From NCBI GenBank assembly GCA_050084985.1, contig JBITNC010000002.1, positions 3,596,001 through 3,660,000 of the forward strand: DNA of 64,000 nt. The letters run 5' to 3'. Below are positions 11,622 to 25,800 of this stretch, in pieces. The notes below the pieces were generated by a model that was not told where the DNA came from, did not search any database, and saw only the letters and a list, made by a program, of their open reading frames with translations. The DNA is from Nageia nagi (lineage: Eukaryota > Pinophyta). A program made the position numbers and the translations under genes. Positions within the stretch are counted from its first letter, which is position 1. The number at the start of each line of letters is the position of its first letter.

Positions 11622-11740
11622 CAAATCCATCTTAGACATTGCTCTCTATCATTCTCTTAAGGATAGATTCTTATTCGAGGATATTATCACTTTATGAAAT
11701 AAGAGGATCTCAGGGGTTGAGTTTTTTTAATAGAGGAGAA

Positions 11741-12072
11741 TGATGCTCCTTGTTAGGATCGTAACTTTTGATCCAGTTATTTGATTGCGCCCTTTTTTTC
11801 AAAGTGCATAGAATCAAATTTTATACAAATCCATAACATATCTTATAATAAATGATTTTTAAGGCCTAAAGAGTTCATCTTGCAACCCAAATTTAGCTTT
11901 TAAGTTTATTTGTTATTTTAAAGACTATTCATGTTAGTTTACTATTTTTAGTATTTCATTATTAGTTAATTGAATGATTAATTCGTAGTGGATTAACTAA
12001 TTTTTTTGTAATATTTACATTTAAAGGTTAAAAATTTAATGAAAAGATAGAGTGGATTTTTTAATAACATCA
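11741..12072 (+). repeat. TRIM LTR 2
   Basis: Second long terminal repeat, TGATGCTCC...ACATCA. It is preceded by a purine-rich AATAGAGGAGAA that could be the polypurine tract. Confidence 0.8.
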
Positions 12073-12080
12073 TCTGGTAA

Positions 12081-12416
12081 TGATGCACATTATTAGGACC
12101 ATAACTTTTGATCCTAGTGTTTGATAGAGCTTTTTTTTTCAAAGTCCCCAGAATTGGATTTTATACAAATCTACAATATCTCATGGAGGAGATGATTTTT
12201 AAGTTTTGATCAAGAGTTCATCATGTGGTCTGAATTCAACTTTTAAGTTTATTTTCTATTTGAAAGATTCTTCATGTTAGTTTACTATTTTTGGTATTTC
12301 ACTATTAGTTGATTGAATGATTAACCCTTAGTGGATTAACCTCTTTTTTTGTAATCTTGCCTATTTAAAGGTCCAAAATTTAATGAAAAGATAAAGTGGA
12401 TTTTCCAAATACATCA
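12081..12416 (+). repeat. TRIM LTR 3
   Basis: Third long terminal repeat, TGATGCACAT...ACATCA. Only eight bases (a primer-site remnant) separate it from LTR 2. Confidence 0.8.
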
Positions 12417-12899
12417 TTAAATAATTAATGGAATTCAATGCAAATTTTATATTAAATAGGGTAAATAAATATGAATTTCTCTTCAATATCTGGTTCTATG
12501 TTGTATAGTTTGCATATATGTTGGCTTTTAGGGATATGGTATCTATCACGATATGTAGTTGGTGTGATAAAACCCTCATTTGATCAAGGGAAAAATAGAG
12601 ACCATGTGATATGTGTAACTTGATGTAGTAAGGGATGAAAATAATACAATCATTTAATTTCATGTACACGTAAAGATAATGTAAGAGCTTTGGTAAATGT
12701 AATTTTCCTAGTTTAATCCAAGTTATCCTTAGATAAGATCTGAGTAGATTTCCTTCTTGATCTTTTTTTTGATATATTTGGTTGAAGATTGGAGGTCCTA
12801 TTTGGGAATTGAGAGAAAGAGGTAGTCACTAGATATCTAGGATAATGGAGCATAGGAGATAGGTTAATTATGAGTACCAACACCAATGAAAATATTTAC
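12417..12899. other. no gene recognised; possibly the 3' end of the adjacent LINE
   Basis: Sequence downstream, in minus-strand sense, of the LINE reverse-transcriptase relic. No domain is legible. Confidence 0.4.
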
Positions 12900-14070
12900 T
12901 AGTAAGTTGCATTGAGAATGTGATCACTATGAGAGGATATCTCTTTGATTTAGGAGTTGTTGAAATCATGAGATGGATCTTACTCAAAATATTGATAACA
13001 TGGAATAGTATAAGAAGCATTATGGGGTATGTATCAAGATCATCTACAATGATAGAATGTGGGTTATTTATTTTGGCCCAAATGGATCTTAAGAGTATAT
13101 TGAATAAAACCCTATCAATGTGAGCCTAACCAAAGTGTCTCAAGTTAGGTCCCCCCAAAATTTACAACAATAAAGTAACATCAGAGAGACAAGAGCATGT
13201 AAGAGTTTAATTTTTGCCATGATCTTCTAGAACTAGAGTTGAAATTATTATCTCTCAAGTATGATAGTTGTAGCATAACATTTATTAAATCTATTATAGG
13301 AGGCTGGGATTAAGTTGAAAGAAAAACCTATGAAGAGCACACCCAAATAGGTGTATGAAGTGACTATATAAATAGGTTTTCTTTAGAAAATTAAGTGGGT
13401 TTTGGGATCATCTTCTCTTAATATATTTAAGGATACTACCTTCTTCTTCTTAATATTAACTTTGAGATCACAAGTGGTACAAAAGTACTTAGGGTGTCAA
13501 CATGTTTTTTAAGCCCAACTAATGTATGAGATGGTAGAATGACATCATATACAAAGATAAAAATAGAGATAATACAAACATGCTAAAATAGAGTAGGTAA
13601 GAGGGAAACCTTATTTCACATAAATAGTATTATATATCATGTCATATAAATAGTAACTAACTCAAACTTGGCCAACTACCTATTTGTATAATGTCATGGA
13701 CAAGGGTATGATATCTCTAAGGATCCCTAGCTTCTCAAGTCTATGGAAGAGGATGTATCTAGGGATAATATTAAAGGCTTTACAAAATTTGACAAAACAA
13801 TAATAAATGAATCCATTTGTAATCTTGACCTTCCTCAATGATGGCCCATATCTTGAGAATGTGATCGATAGTATAATAGTTTTTATAGAAGATAGCTTGA
13901 TCAGGTGTACAAAGATTATATTTTTCATCAAATTTAGAGATAAATTCACCAAGATATTTTTGCTAAGATGTGGTTGACGATAATTATTTGATAGGTTTTA
14001 GGATCAAGGTGGTCACCATAATTTTAAATAGAATGAGAAGAGATGTAGTTGAACATTCAAACCTTAGGTT
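12900..14070 (-). pseudogene. LINE reverse transcriptase relic
   Basis: Minus-strand translation at about 13960-13680 gives CFVKFCKAFNIIPRYILF, the degenerate form of the LINE RT block usually written YFVDFxKAFDxVPRxxL. Upstream in the same sense is a QAxFxKxxxTIDHI block near 13930. Further downstream the catalytic YADD block is represented by FVYDVI near 13555, and after that a TSYTYLGVLF-like block near 13370. Several stops and frame changes interrupt it, and the catalytic aspartates are damaged, so it is inactive. The family is assigned from the order of RT blocks. Confidence 0.7.
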
Positions 14071-15266
14071 TTTAGAGTCAACAAATTTACCAATTTGGAG
14101 TTTACATGGATAGCTCTCAAAATGATTTTATAAAGAAAGAAGTGCTAATGATGAAGCTTAGGGTTAGGAATAACAAAGGGTTGATTTGGGATGTTGTAGA
14201 GGGTATATGCATAGGTGGAACAAATATTCATCTTAAATGTATTGATGATTTCAAATATTTTCATAGTAACATATCTCTTCTTATTTCTAAGGAGGTTACA
14301 ATAAGTTTTTTAAGCCTATTTAGCCATTATGGGGTTGTTTTGTATAACAAAATATGTAAGTTTATGAAGGGACTTGCATTCATTATTGAACTATGAGTTA
14401 TAAGGATAATGGCCATAGTGAGAGCAAGGGGATGGGTGTTGATGGTACAAGGGAAGGATTCAATGATAACTAGCCAAAGGGATTTAGATAAAAGAAATTA
14501 TGTATTTATAATAAACACACACCTTAAAGGTCATGAGGAATTAATTTCTCAAAAAATTCCAAACTAGACAAGAGTAATATTGAAAAACAAAACCCAATAA
14601 TGGATTCATTAAAAAAATATAGTTGTTGACACATAATTTATTACCCTTTTTGGACCAAACTATTTATCACATAACCCTTACTATGTTATATTTTGAATAT
14701 CACTTATGCTATACCTTAGACATTTCTCATGTATAATTCTCTTATTTTGTAGGTTGGACCACCAATAACAACACTAGCAAGCAAAAGTGCATTCAAGTAT
14801 ATTCCTAAAATTATAAATTGAGAATTATATGCATAGGAAGACTATCAATATTTCATCTTGATAGAACTGTGCATATCTCTCATAGACTTGGTGTTTCTAA
14901 ACACCACCTATAGAGATTGGAATTTGTTATACTCAAGAGCTATCTTCCACTCCTTCATGATACACATCGAGACTTGATTCATTAATCACTAGATCTGAAA
15001 TTGGTTTTCTCAAACCCCATATGATTCCTAGCATTAAGTTACATTTCTTTTCAGTTCTCGTGTTACAAAGATAGACACTTCAAAAGCTTGCATCCACATT
15101 CATGGTTATTTGTGCATATTGAATCAAGTTATAATAGATACTCAATGATCGCCTAGGAAAGTTATTTAATTCAATACTATTATTACTATCTTGTTCATCA
15201 TTATTTCTCCACTTCTTTATTTCTATTAGTTACTGAATAATGCACATAATAAAGTTCTTTTTTCTC
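14071..15266. other. no gene recognised
   Basis: A 96-codon plus-strand frame (14106-14396) has no domain match and lies next to the LINE relic; it is probably its antisense. The rest is non-coding. Confidence 0.4.
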
Positions 15267-15270
15267 ATTA

Positions 15271-16236
15271 GGGTAAGTGCAAGAAGATGAGTCCCACTTT
15301 GGAGGAAGTCTTATGCATTGGTAGGTTTTTGTATTTGTTTAATAAATTCTTATTTTCTTGGAATTATGAAAAAATATGTGCATAATTTGCATACAATTCT
15401 TCCCAAGTTAAATAAAAAATAAATTAAAAATGATAAGTTTTATTAAAATTATACTTGTTGGACATGAGCATTTTTCAAAATGATTATCATGGCAAATAAA
15501 AAATTAATAAAAAATAAATGTTCATGAAAAAATATAAAAAATATCCTCCAAAATATTTAGTGTCTTAGGTATCTTTAACCAAAAGGATTTTAAAAAATAT
15601 TTTATTTTAGATCCAATTATGCTTGATGGACACGATGGGTATGGTCCTAAAATTGTATTTTTTAAACAATGGGTTTATATTTGTTTAATAACTTTTTATT
15701 TTTTTTAGAATTGTGAAAAAATAATATATGTACATAATTTGCATACAATTCTTCATAAGATAAAAAATAAAAAGGATAAGTTTAGGTCAAATTATGCTTG
15801 TTGGACATGTGTAATTTTTGAAATGATAATCACGGTCAATAAAAAATAAAATAGTTATGAAAAATTTACAAAAAAATATCCTCCATAATATTTAGTGTCT
15901 TAGGTATCTTTACCCAAAAGGATTTTAAAATATATTTTTATTTAGGTCCAATTATGCTTGTAAGACACAATGGGTGTATGGTCATGAAGCTGTATTTTTT
16001 AAATAGTGGCTTTTAAACATGCCTACCAAATATTAATTTATACCATCTAGGTATTAGAATTAATTACATATTTGAAAACTAGACTTTTAGAACGACATTT
16101 TTATCAAAGTGACCTTTTTCAAGAATCAAAATCTAAGTGCTTCAAATTTTGAGATCAAGTATGAGCAAGCCTAAAAATCAAAGAAAACACTTCCACTTTT
16201 GGGCCAAAAGTGGGACTCATCTTCTTGCACTTACCC
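15271..16236. mobile_element. 966-bp non-autonomous DNA transposon
   Basis: GGGTAAGTGCAAGAAGATGA at 15271 continues GTCCCACTTT to 15300. It is repeated exactly as the reverse complement at 16207-16236, giving 30-bp perfect terminal inverted repeats. ATTA flanks both ends (15267-15270 and 16237-16240), a likely target-site duplication. No transposase frame is present. The interior is a tandem duplication of about 340 bp (15325-15668 and 15669-16010). The superfamily is uncertain: a 4-bp duplication and a GGG end do not match a standard class cleanly. Confidence 0.8.
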
Positions 16237-17169
16237 ATTAATAAGTAGATATATTCGCATCATCCTTCACCATAATTTAGGGTTGCATTTAATCATCTAC
16301 AAATTAGTGAACCTGACTCTTTATTTTTCAAATCTTTAAGTTAGGGTTTGACAAAGTTATTTAAAAAAAACCTAGAATTTTCATTTTAGGGCATCCCTTT
16401 TTATAAGGTTTTTTCCATTGTAAAACCTAAGTTTTGATTTCTCTTTAGATTAAATATTTTTTTATAAAATTATTCAATTTTGTTGTTTTGATTTCATTGA
16501 AAAATTTAGGGCTTTTTATTTTGTGACAAAATATTTTTACATAAAACCCTATATTTTGACCTTCATTTTTAGAGATATTTTATATGTTTTTTTTAGAAAC
16601 CCCAAAATTACATATTTGCATCAAACTTGAACATTTGAACATAAACTAAACTTGGTCAAAATTTCTTTAAATTAGCCAAAATGAACTTCAAAGAAATCGA
16701 ACTAGCAATCATCCAATCAAGCAATCGATCCTATAGCTTACCAAATCGGACTATCGATCAGGATCAACACATTATAAAAGGTTACCTTTACCTCATTTGT
16801 CACTTCTAGTTGAATTTTATGGTAGATTGAGGTAATCTCTTTGTAAGTTTTATATCATGTATTTTTCTAATATTATTTACAGGTTCTAAAACATTCTTTA
16901 AGGAAATTGGAGCACATATATCTAGTGTTATGTATAGCAATGAATATTCGTAAATCGATGAATATAGGGAATTTTTGTATTTAAATATTTCTAATATGTA
17001 GACCTCAAATATAACACCATTTAGCCCAACATTTACAAGAGTAAAAAAATTCCTAGGTCAGCTTGCCAACATTTTAATTTTTTTTAATAAAGATAAGTGC
17101 AAATAGCTATTTACACCTCCTATATTTTCATAAGTAATCACCTTGAAATGTATGCTAATTAAATATATG
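16237..17169. other. no gene recognised
   Basis: Non-coding, AT-rich sequence between the inverted-repeat element and the Gypsy relic. Confidence 0.5.
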
Positions 17170-20100
17170 CCCTAATTTACAAAGGTCCATGGTACCATGA
17201 CTGGATGATGCTCTTGAGATGGTGTTTTTCAAGTTTGGATTGTTTTTTAGATACTTTTTGATATGTATGGTACAATCATCTTCTATTATAGGCCATTAGT
17301 ACCCAATTTGTAGAAGCTTTGTGTAGAGTATGTTTTTACAAAGAAGTGACCTCCATACAATCCCTCATGTACTTACTCCAAGCTTGATTCAACTTCATGA
17401 TGTGTAAGGCATCTCAAGAATGTTCCTTCAAATAATCTACTATATTGGATATTCCTAATAATGACATATTTGATGGCTAATCATTTTAATTAAATTTTTA
17501 CATTCGTATCAAAGTTTTGAGAAACTATCTGATTCTTTAAATAATTGTAAATATCTTTATACCATGTTGGACTTATATATTCCTAAGTGGTTACATAATA
17601 AATTTAATAACAAATGATTATGTAGACTACAATCAATATATAGAGGCATACTTTTTTCTTGATTGTTAAGACTATCTCTTCATCTTCAATCTCAATGGGT
17701 GTCAATGAGGCTGCACTTACCATTGCATCAATGTATCTATTATTTATTCTTGGGATGTTCTCTATCTTGTACTTCTTAAAGTGTTCAAGGAGTATTACAA
17801 CAATGCTTTTATAAAAGATCAACTTCTCATCATTGGTATTGTAGATATCATTGAATTGATTGATATGACCAATCAAGAATTTGTATTAATCTGAATATTA
17901 TTGATTTTGATTAATATTGTATCCTGTAACCCAAGGATAAGTGCTTCATATTTAGCTATATTGTTAGTGCAATTAAATACAGTCTTATATTCCATCGGTA
18001 TAACATCATTAGAGGGAGAAACAAGGATGATAAGTGCCCTTGCACTACAAGTACACCTAGAGCCATCAAAGTAAAGGGTCCACTAATCAATTTTCTCTTC
18101 CACATGGTAGACATACTAATCCAAATTTTCTACATTGATCATTCGTATACCATGTGTTCCCTTATGAATGGTGTGTGCCTTTATGAACGGTGTGTGCTCC
18201 CTTCTTTCTATATATAGAAAGCATATTAATATGCAAATTATTTGTATAAAACATCATCATTATTATAAGGTAAATCAACCATCAAATTTTCTATATCCTA
18301 TTCTTTTATTACCTTTTACTTCATGAACAACAAGTCAAATTCTTATAATAATACGATCCATTTTTTTTTCTTTCTAAAAGGTATTATTTTTCCATCAAAT
18401 ATTTGAGGGATCAACCAAGTAAACCATAAATATATTGCAGTACAACATTTAATACCTCAATTTTCCTAAGGTAAATATAATTTTAAAATAGAGCTTCTCT
18501 ATTGGTTTATATCTACTCTCATAATCTAACAAGTTTTTTCCAAGGTAGTAAATTACCCTTTCTTTATTTGCATCATCTCTTTGACATAACATTGCCCCAA
18601 GGAATGCATTATAGTTGAAAGGTATAAATATATTAGTTTGGAAAAATATATGGGAATTAAAACTAGAGAATTGAGCAAGTAATCTTTAATATAATTAAAT
18701 GTTAATTAAGATTTTTATAAATTTGATATCCTTTTTTAAAACTAATTCAAAGAAGTACATCTAGCAACCAATTGAGAAATAAATCTTCAAACAAAATTCA
18801 TTTTACTTTATAAACTTATAAGTTTCTTGATATTATATGGTGGTGCCATGTTGGTTATGGCTTTGACCTTCGAATCTACTTCAATGCCTCTCTTTCATAC
18901 CATGAATCCAAACAACTTTCCAAAAGTGAATCCAAATGAATATTTTATGGTTTGACCCTTAATTTGTATTTTTTTTAATACATCAAAAACTTCTCCTAGC
19001 TTGTCTAAATGATCTTTGTCTTGCCTATACTTGACCAAGATATCATCAACATAAACCTCCATAGTTTTATGAATAAAACCATCTATCATAGTTACCATAG
19101 TACATGTTGATATATGGCTCATTTATTTTTTTATCCCAAATGGTATTACTTTCTAACATACATTTCCCCATGGAGTAATAAAGGTTATTTTATGTTGATA
19201 TCTATTGGATTAATTAGAATATGATTATACCTTTTAAAACCATCCATAAATGAAAAAACTTCATGGCCTATTATGTTATCCATAATCATATCAATATTTG
19301 GCAATGGGAAATAATCCTTAGGGTGCATTATGAATGCATCTAAAATTAACACATATTCTAACTTCTCTATTAGACTTGGTAAGTGGAACAATGTTGGACA
19401 TCCAATCTGAATAGTCAACATGTAGGCCTGATGAACTTTGTATGTAAGTATTTTTTTGACTCTTTTTTTACCACCAATGCTTTGAAAAGATACTTTTTTT
19501 TTATTGGGTTTACATCTTTTTAAGTCTCAAGCTATGCATAAAAAAGCAAGATCTAAACCAAGTATATCATTGTAAGATTAAAAAAAAATTACTATGTCTA
19601 AGGAAAATTTTATTATACCTTTCCGTTTCCTCTTTATTGAAGCTTGCTCCAATTTTTACCATTCTAGGTTGATTTGTAGTCCCAATGTTAACATCCACTA
19701 GCTAGTTTTCATCTAGAAATGAGAATTCAACCTCTTTTTGAAGAAAATAAGGAAGGGAATCCAAAATTTGAACTTGTAAAGCATCCTAATTATCTTCATC
19801 TTGTTGTGTATGATATACTTCACTAAAATTTCCTTCTTGTCCAAATTGTCCATGTTGGTTGAAAAATATAGCTTTAGTATTTTTTATTGTTAGATTTTGG
19901 TAATTTTATATGTGCTCCCATGTATTCTAATAATAAAAAAATAATCAAACTCTAAGGGAATATCATAATCTATCCATATATCTTCATAAATCTTATCAAC
20001 TAATTCAATCATATTTGTTTCTTTAAAAATCTTTGTACAACTTACAAATTTTTTTATCTAATTGAATAGATCCAAATTGTAATCTTTTTTTTGTCTTTTT

Positions 20101-22350
20101 GGATTCTAAAATTTCAATAAATAAAGTCATTTCTTGCTCAAATTTACCTAAACCACCTCCCATATAATTGCATTTTTCTTTCAAATATTTTTGAACAAAA
20201 GTAGTATTATATGATGAAGCGCTGATCTTACCCATTGATAAGTTGTTATCTATGCATGATTTTGGTTACACATCTAAATGACATCAGAACATGAATCTTC
20301 AATTTTCTCATCAGATGTATGATGTGTGTACCCTTGTTTATGGTATGTGCACCATTTGTAATGTACAATTTTTTATCTACTTAGGTCCTTGATTAAAACC
20401 ATGGTATCAAGATCTTGAATCATGTATGTTCCTAATATTGTTTCAATAAATATCACTTATTTATTTGCTTTAACTAAGTATTTTTTACTTTATTAAATAA
20501 GGAATCGAAGAAAATTGATGTGAGGGATGTCCATTACATCAAACTCAAGATCAACCAAACTACAAAATTCGTAAGGTTCTAGGTTTACTTCCACTATATA
20601 TGTTTATACATCCAACATGAATTTAAGATAAATATGTTCATTTCATGGATCCAAGGCCTTCCCAATAGAAAATTATATATCAATTTTCTTTCATGACATG
20701 AAATGAGGAATGCACTATTTTAGGGCTAAGCTGAGTAGGTAGAATAATTATTCCAAGTTCTATTTTAGGTACATTGTTAAATTTCCTTATTATGAATGTG
20801 GGCTTATCTAATGGGGGATTTTTATACCTTTTTTCTCAAGATATTAGAAAAACATGAATGAACAAATATTTACACTTGATCTTGGATCAACCATTGACTT
20901 TTTCATTTCCTATCTTTTTATGCATGGTTTAATATAAAGAACCAAATATTCATCAATATTTTCTTGTTTGGAAAACTCTTTATCATTAGAATTTTTCATA
21001 TTAGAATATTTCCAATAATGAACTTTTTTAGAAAAAGTAGAAGCTGATATGTTAACAGGAAATTTTTCATGCTTGAAAACTTCATTCAAAATCTCTCTAT
21101 GTTGCTTGGAATTCTTAATAAGCTTAAATAAATTAATATTTCTTATATATGTATTTTAACTACTCTAGCATATTTTAATACCTTGGATTTGATGGAATAC
21201 TTACTTGTTCATGTGTTAGAGGATTTGGAATGGCTTTAGCATGCCCTCTCTTGATGACTACATAAATATCCTCATCAAAAGTGATTATATTATAAGTGGT
21301 TTATTGATAAGGTTCATCCCTTCATTTTATTTCTTGGATTTCATACTTACTTTCAAAACTGAGATCCAATATGTCAACCTCTACTTCCTTGCATTTATTC
21401 ATTATATGACCCCTTATTTAATGATATGCACAATAGTGATTTTAATTTTGTGCTTCCAAGTTATCATCTTATGGTCTTATTTCTAAAGGATTCAACAATC
21501 CCTTTTTAATGAGATCGATAAGAATGTACCTTAGTTGGATCAAAAAAGTGAATCTATGCTCCCTTTGTATAGAAAATATTATCAATGAAGTTATTTCCAT
21601 CTTATGAAAACTTTTTAGACTCTTACTTGGCATAATACTTCCTTGGTTCTTTAACATATTTGGTAATTCAACACTTCAATGTGCCAATTTCTAATAATAC
21701 TTTGTCCTTAACTAATATTTTTTATCATAGTTTCAAATCCTAGCTCATCATTCTTTATAATATGTTGTTTAAAGATTGGAAGAATAACATTTGTAAATAT
21801 TCAATTGATCTCATTATCATCTAAACTACTTTTAGTAGATTGACATACCTTTTTGAAGTGTGGGATGAACTTTTTTAATGGTTCATTTTGCACTTAGTGT
21901 AGTGCACACATATTTGTTACTTTAATATCTTACCTAATATTATATTTATAATGGTCCAAGAAGACCTTGATAAGTTCTCGAAAGGAATGAATGGATCTAT
22001 ACTACAGCTTGTAGAACCATTGACTAACATCTCCTTTTAAACTCCTTTTGAAGAATTTAACCATCAACTTATCTTTTGTTCCTAATTTCAATATGCACAC
22101 CTCCTAAGAGCTAACGAGATGTTATTTTTTATCTCCTTCTCTATTGAACATCTCAAACTTTGAGGTTTTGAATTTGAGTGGAAGGGTAAAATTAAATATT
22201 TCTTCAAACAAATGAGTGGTGAAAATTTCATCATAGTCCTCACTTTTCTATTGAACAAGGACCATAGAATCAATATTCAATAGTTTCTTCTAAAGAGCAT
22301 CATATCTTTGATCTAATTCATGGGATACACTTGTTGAATGCTGTTATGCA
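17170..22350 (-). pseudogene. Ty3/Gypsy retrotransposon relic (gag, protease, RT, RNase H, part of integrase)
   Basis: Reading the minus strand from right to left, a gag-like block is near 22330-21780. A protease-region block with FNNVPKIELGIIILP is near 20800-20640. Reverse transcriptase follows, with KDYFPLPNIDMIMDN and FSFMDGFKRYNHI near 19360-19220, then EVYVDDILVKYRQ near 19050; the YVDD catalytic motif is intact. RNase H follows with LYFDGSRCTCSA near 18075 and NNIAKYEALILGL near 17960, then the linker NRYIDAMVSAASLTPIE near 17740-17690. A weak integrase zinc-binding remnant follows near 17300. The frame is broken by many stops. The order RT-RNase H-integrase identifies Gypsy. No LTRs were found. 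Confidence 0.85.
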
Positions 22351-25300
22351 ACTTGGTTATTTTTCGTATGATGCCCTAGAGTATCCAAGTTCTGATTTGT
22401 AAAATCTAAATTATTCTTAATATATTGGATCATCGTTATGGGATCTATATTTTATACCATTGCAATGGAACATGTGCTCTATTTTTAGATAAAGAACACT
22501 TACAACAACATAAATTTTGTTGCAAATATATGTAAGATTTTTCTTGTGAGAATAAAATCTTTCTAATAAGTTAAGTACACCAAAATTTATACTATAAATA
22601 ATGAATTAAATAAATAATTTGCTACAAATTTATGAAATACCAATTATTTACCTTCTAGATATGATATCCTTTCACTAAAATAAGTTTTCTACAATAGTTG
22701 GACCTTTAGATGTACCAAGAGAAGGGCATAAGTATCCTTGCTACAATCCCACTACACAATGGGCCCTCTTCCTACAAGATATGAAATGAACTCAAATATA
22801 ATGCATTAATGCGAAGATAGAAAATAAATCCTTATATAGGTTGCATCAAGAGATTCCTTTGTTATTTAAAATTTGGTGGGACAATCTTAAATTCGATCTA
22901 TCCAAATAGTATGAGGATCTAATCTAATAGGAAATACTTTGCTTATGATCTTATTTTATCATTAAGACTCTTTGATAATTATGCTTCTTGATATTTACAA
23001 GAATTGCATTACTTCTGACACTTATTTTTTAACATTTGCATCTTTTTACAATAATATTTCTTGATACCTTAAATATGATTTTATAATAAATAGAAACCAT
23101 ATTTATGTGGCTACACACACAATGTAAAAATAATGGTTGATAAACTGACAAAGATGGATCTTACCTGATAAGTGTTACAAAGGATGTTCAAAGATTATTT
23201 TAGTTTTGAATTGGTTGTTGGGACTTCTTTCAATTCACAAATTAAATAAAATATTACAATACTATTTATTTTATAGTCATAATATTTAATTTGTTTGCTT
23301 AAGATATTTATGGTAAGCTAAGATTTACATGTTTATTCATTTAACACTTGTGAATTTCTAAGTCCCATGTTTATAAGTTTGAATGTGTATGATCACCCAA
23401 ATTATAAAATGTTAGGAGTTAGAAAGGGTACAACATAATATAATAGAATTATCAATTTTGATGAATCTTCAAAGATCTTCAAATCAATAAGGGTTAATAG
23501 GATTAATGATATCCTTATCCTTTACAACCTACAAAATGATGAATAGAATTAGGTGTTAACCTTGATAAAATATCTTTGATGTGTGACACATCTTTATTGA
23601 TATTTGGATCCCATCAATTGAGTAGTAGAATTAAAAATGCCTTAATAGAAGATAGTATCATTTAATATCATAATTATAGAGAATAAAAAATGGAAACTCA
23701 ATTGGGATTCCAAATATTAGATGACTATGATGAAATATTGACCTTCTTTAAATATACTTTCTTTTGTTTATATATATTTTAAATAATATTGGCTAAAAAT
23801 ATTCAAAGGGTTCACTACCATATCATATTAGATTTTTACTAGGTTTTGGTGTATACCTAAGGCACAATATTATCTAGATTATGCTCTTGATGTATATATT
23901 CATCCTGTTAAAGTAGATTCACAAGATTGTCAAATACTGGTGTCTAATTTATGATGTTAAGGATCATTATAAAAGAAAATTGGTAGAGGATAGTGTTATC
24001 AAAATATGAGGTACTAGAGTGGCATCCTTTATCGATTTTTTTAAATCGTGGAGCAAGGTATGCAACTCAAAAGCTCCCATAAAGAATGATCACAATAATT
24101 TTATATTTTTTTAAGTTTATGAAATTAACTCTCTAGGTTTAGGATTTTTTTCTTTCCCTCAAACATAGTTTTTAACTTAATTAACACATCCTTGGATATT
24201 ATAGTCAAAATAAAATATCATACTTCATTAGAGACACTAAATATGATAATATCTTTGGTTTTTTAATCATATTTATCATATTTTTATGACTAATAAATAT
24301 TAGCTATATATTATGTAGAGTGTTATAACATATATCCCAATCTTCTTTAAACATGAGTTAGTTTTCCATCTAGAATAATTATTCCCTTAAAGTAGTTGGG
24401 AATTAGGTAATAGGAATCTTGGAGGAATGGTAGTTATTTTTCGGTTCATTCTTAAAGATGAAAATATTGTTAAAATAATTAGATTAAGTTTGTTCAAATA
24501 TCCTAATTCCAATAGGATATTTTCTTGATGTAAGGCTTCATAACATAATTAACCAAAAGAGATCCTTCTATGAGGATATAATTTCCTTTAATTATGGAAG
24601 AAAATAATCACAAAAAGTTATAAAATATCTAAATTAATATTCTAATACTATATCATGATGACATTGTAGTTGAATTCTATGATATATTCTCTTAAATTTT
24701 GATAAGGGTTTTTATTATATAAGATGAATGAGAAAATGTTACTTAAATTCAAATATTGTTATTCTCAAAAGGATCCACAAGGATCTCTACAATGAAAAGG
24801 AAGTAGTATATAGATTTTTTTTGCCAATTTGTAGAATCATTGAAGTGTATAACCTAAATGAATTCTAGTAAATGTTTTCGCTCATAGTTTATATCATTAG
24901 AAAATTAAAAAAATAATTCCTTAATTATTAAATGTGGTGGATTACATCTTGTTTACCTTTGATATTTTAGAATTTTGGGATTTCTAGGTGAAAGGAAATA
25001 GGATGGTCAAGAATGATATGGATTGAATGGAGAACTTATAATGCAAGAATAATAATAGATGTTTTTAAATATATTCATTGATGACAGTTAGACTCCATCA
25101 AATGAGTAGAGAATTAATGAATTGAAAATATGGATTTAACATATTTCAACCCTTCAAAATTTACAACTAGCTTATATATCTTAAATATATATCTAAAAAT
25201 ACTGAGAGGTATCAATCTCGAGGTGCCTATTTCAATTCTCGAAAGTGTGATTTCCAAGATAGGTGCTTCTCATTACATTTTTAAATATATATGTAAGATA

Positions 25301-25559
25301 TCTAAGCTAGTATAATATATAGTAATGAAAATGTATTATTAATTTTATATACTATACTATATTATAATATATAATATTACTTTCAAACCTTAATTTGACT
25401 CTTAATTTATTGTGTTTAATCCAAATAATACCTAATCAAGAGTCAAATTAAATATTAATCTATAATAAATTTAAATATATTCAAAAGATATTTAATATGT
25501 AGTAAATGAATATATTAAATACTGCTTTGAATATATTTAAATAATACAATTGAAAAAAA
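22351..25559. other. no gene recognised
   Basis: Very AT-rich sequence with stops throughout and only short chance frames. It may include the 5' end of the Gypsy relic, but no LTR or primer-binding site was seen. Confidence 0.5.
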
Positions 25560-25800
25560 TTCAATATTTCAATTAATAAAATCAATATGGTAAATAAATA
25601 CCATTTATTACTCCATTATTTGAAACTACTCAAATTAATTAAAATATACATATTCAAAAATACATATAAAAGGGAATTCCTCATTATAATAATAAATTTG
25701 ATACTTCAACTACTAAAATTAATATGTAGTAAACAAATACCAATTTATTATTGCAATATTTGAAACTAATCGAAATTATTGAAATATATATATTCAAAAA
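25560..25800. repeat. imperfect tandem repeat, about 125-bp period
   Basis: The block around 25585-25665 is repeated around 25720-25800 with scattered changes. Shared words are ATATGTAGTAAA/ATATGGTAAATAAATACCA, TTTGAAACTA and ATTCAAAAATACA. It is AT-rich and non-coding. Confidence 0.6.

Larger units (their letters stand above)
10628..12416 (+). mobile_element. miniature LTR retrotransposon with three LTRs (TRIM-like)
   Basis: Three copies of a roughly 335-bp repeat, each starting TGATGC and ending ACATCA, lie at 10628-10963, 11741-12072 and 12081-12416. TGGTATCAGAGC (10966-10977), the Met-tRNA primer-binding motif, follows the first; a remnant (TCTGGTAA) is all that separates the second from the third. 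The internal region (10978-11740) has no gag or pol frame, so this is a non-autonomous element in miniature. TTGAA before LTR1 and TTAAA after LTR3 could be a 5-bp target duplication with one change. The third LTR probably arose by LTR-LTR recombination between stacked copies. Confidence 0.85.

Noticed and set aside
14106-14396. 96-codon plus-strand open frame
   Set aside because: Low-complexity, hydrophobic translation beside a LINE relic on the other strand; probably an antisense shadow.
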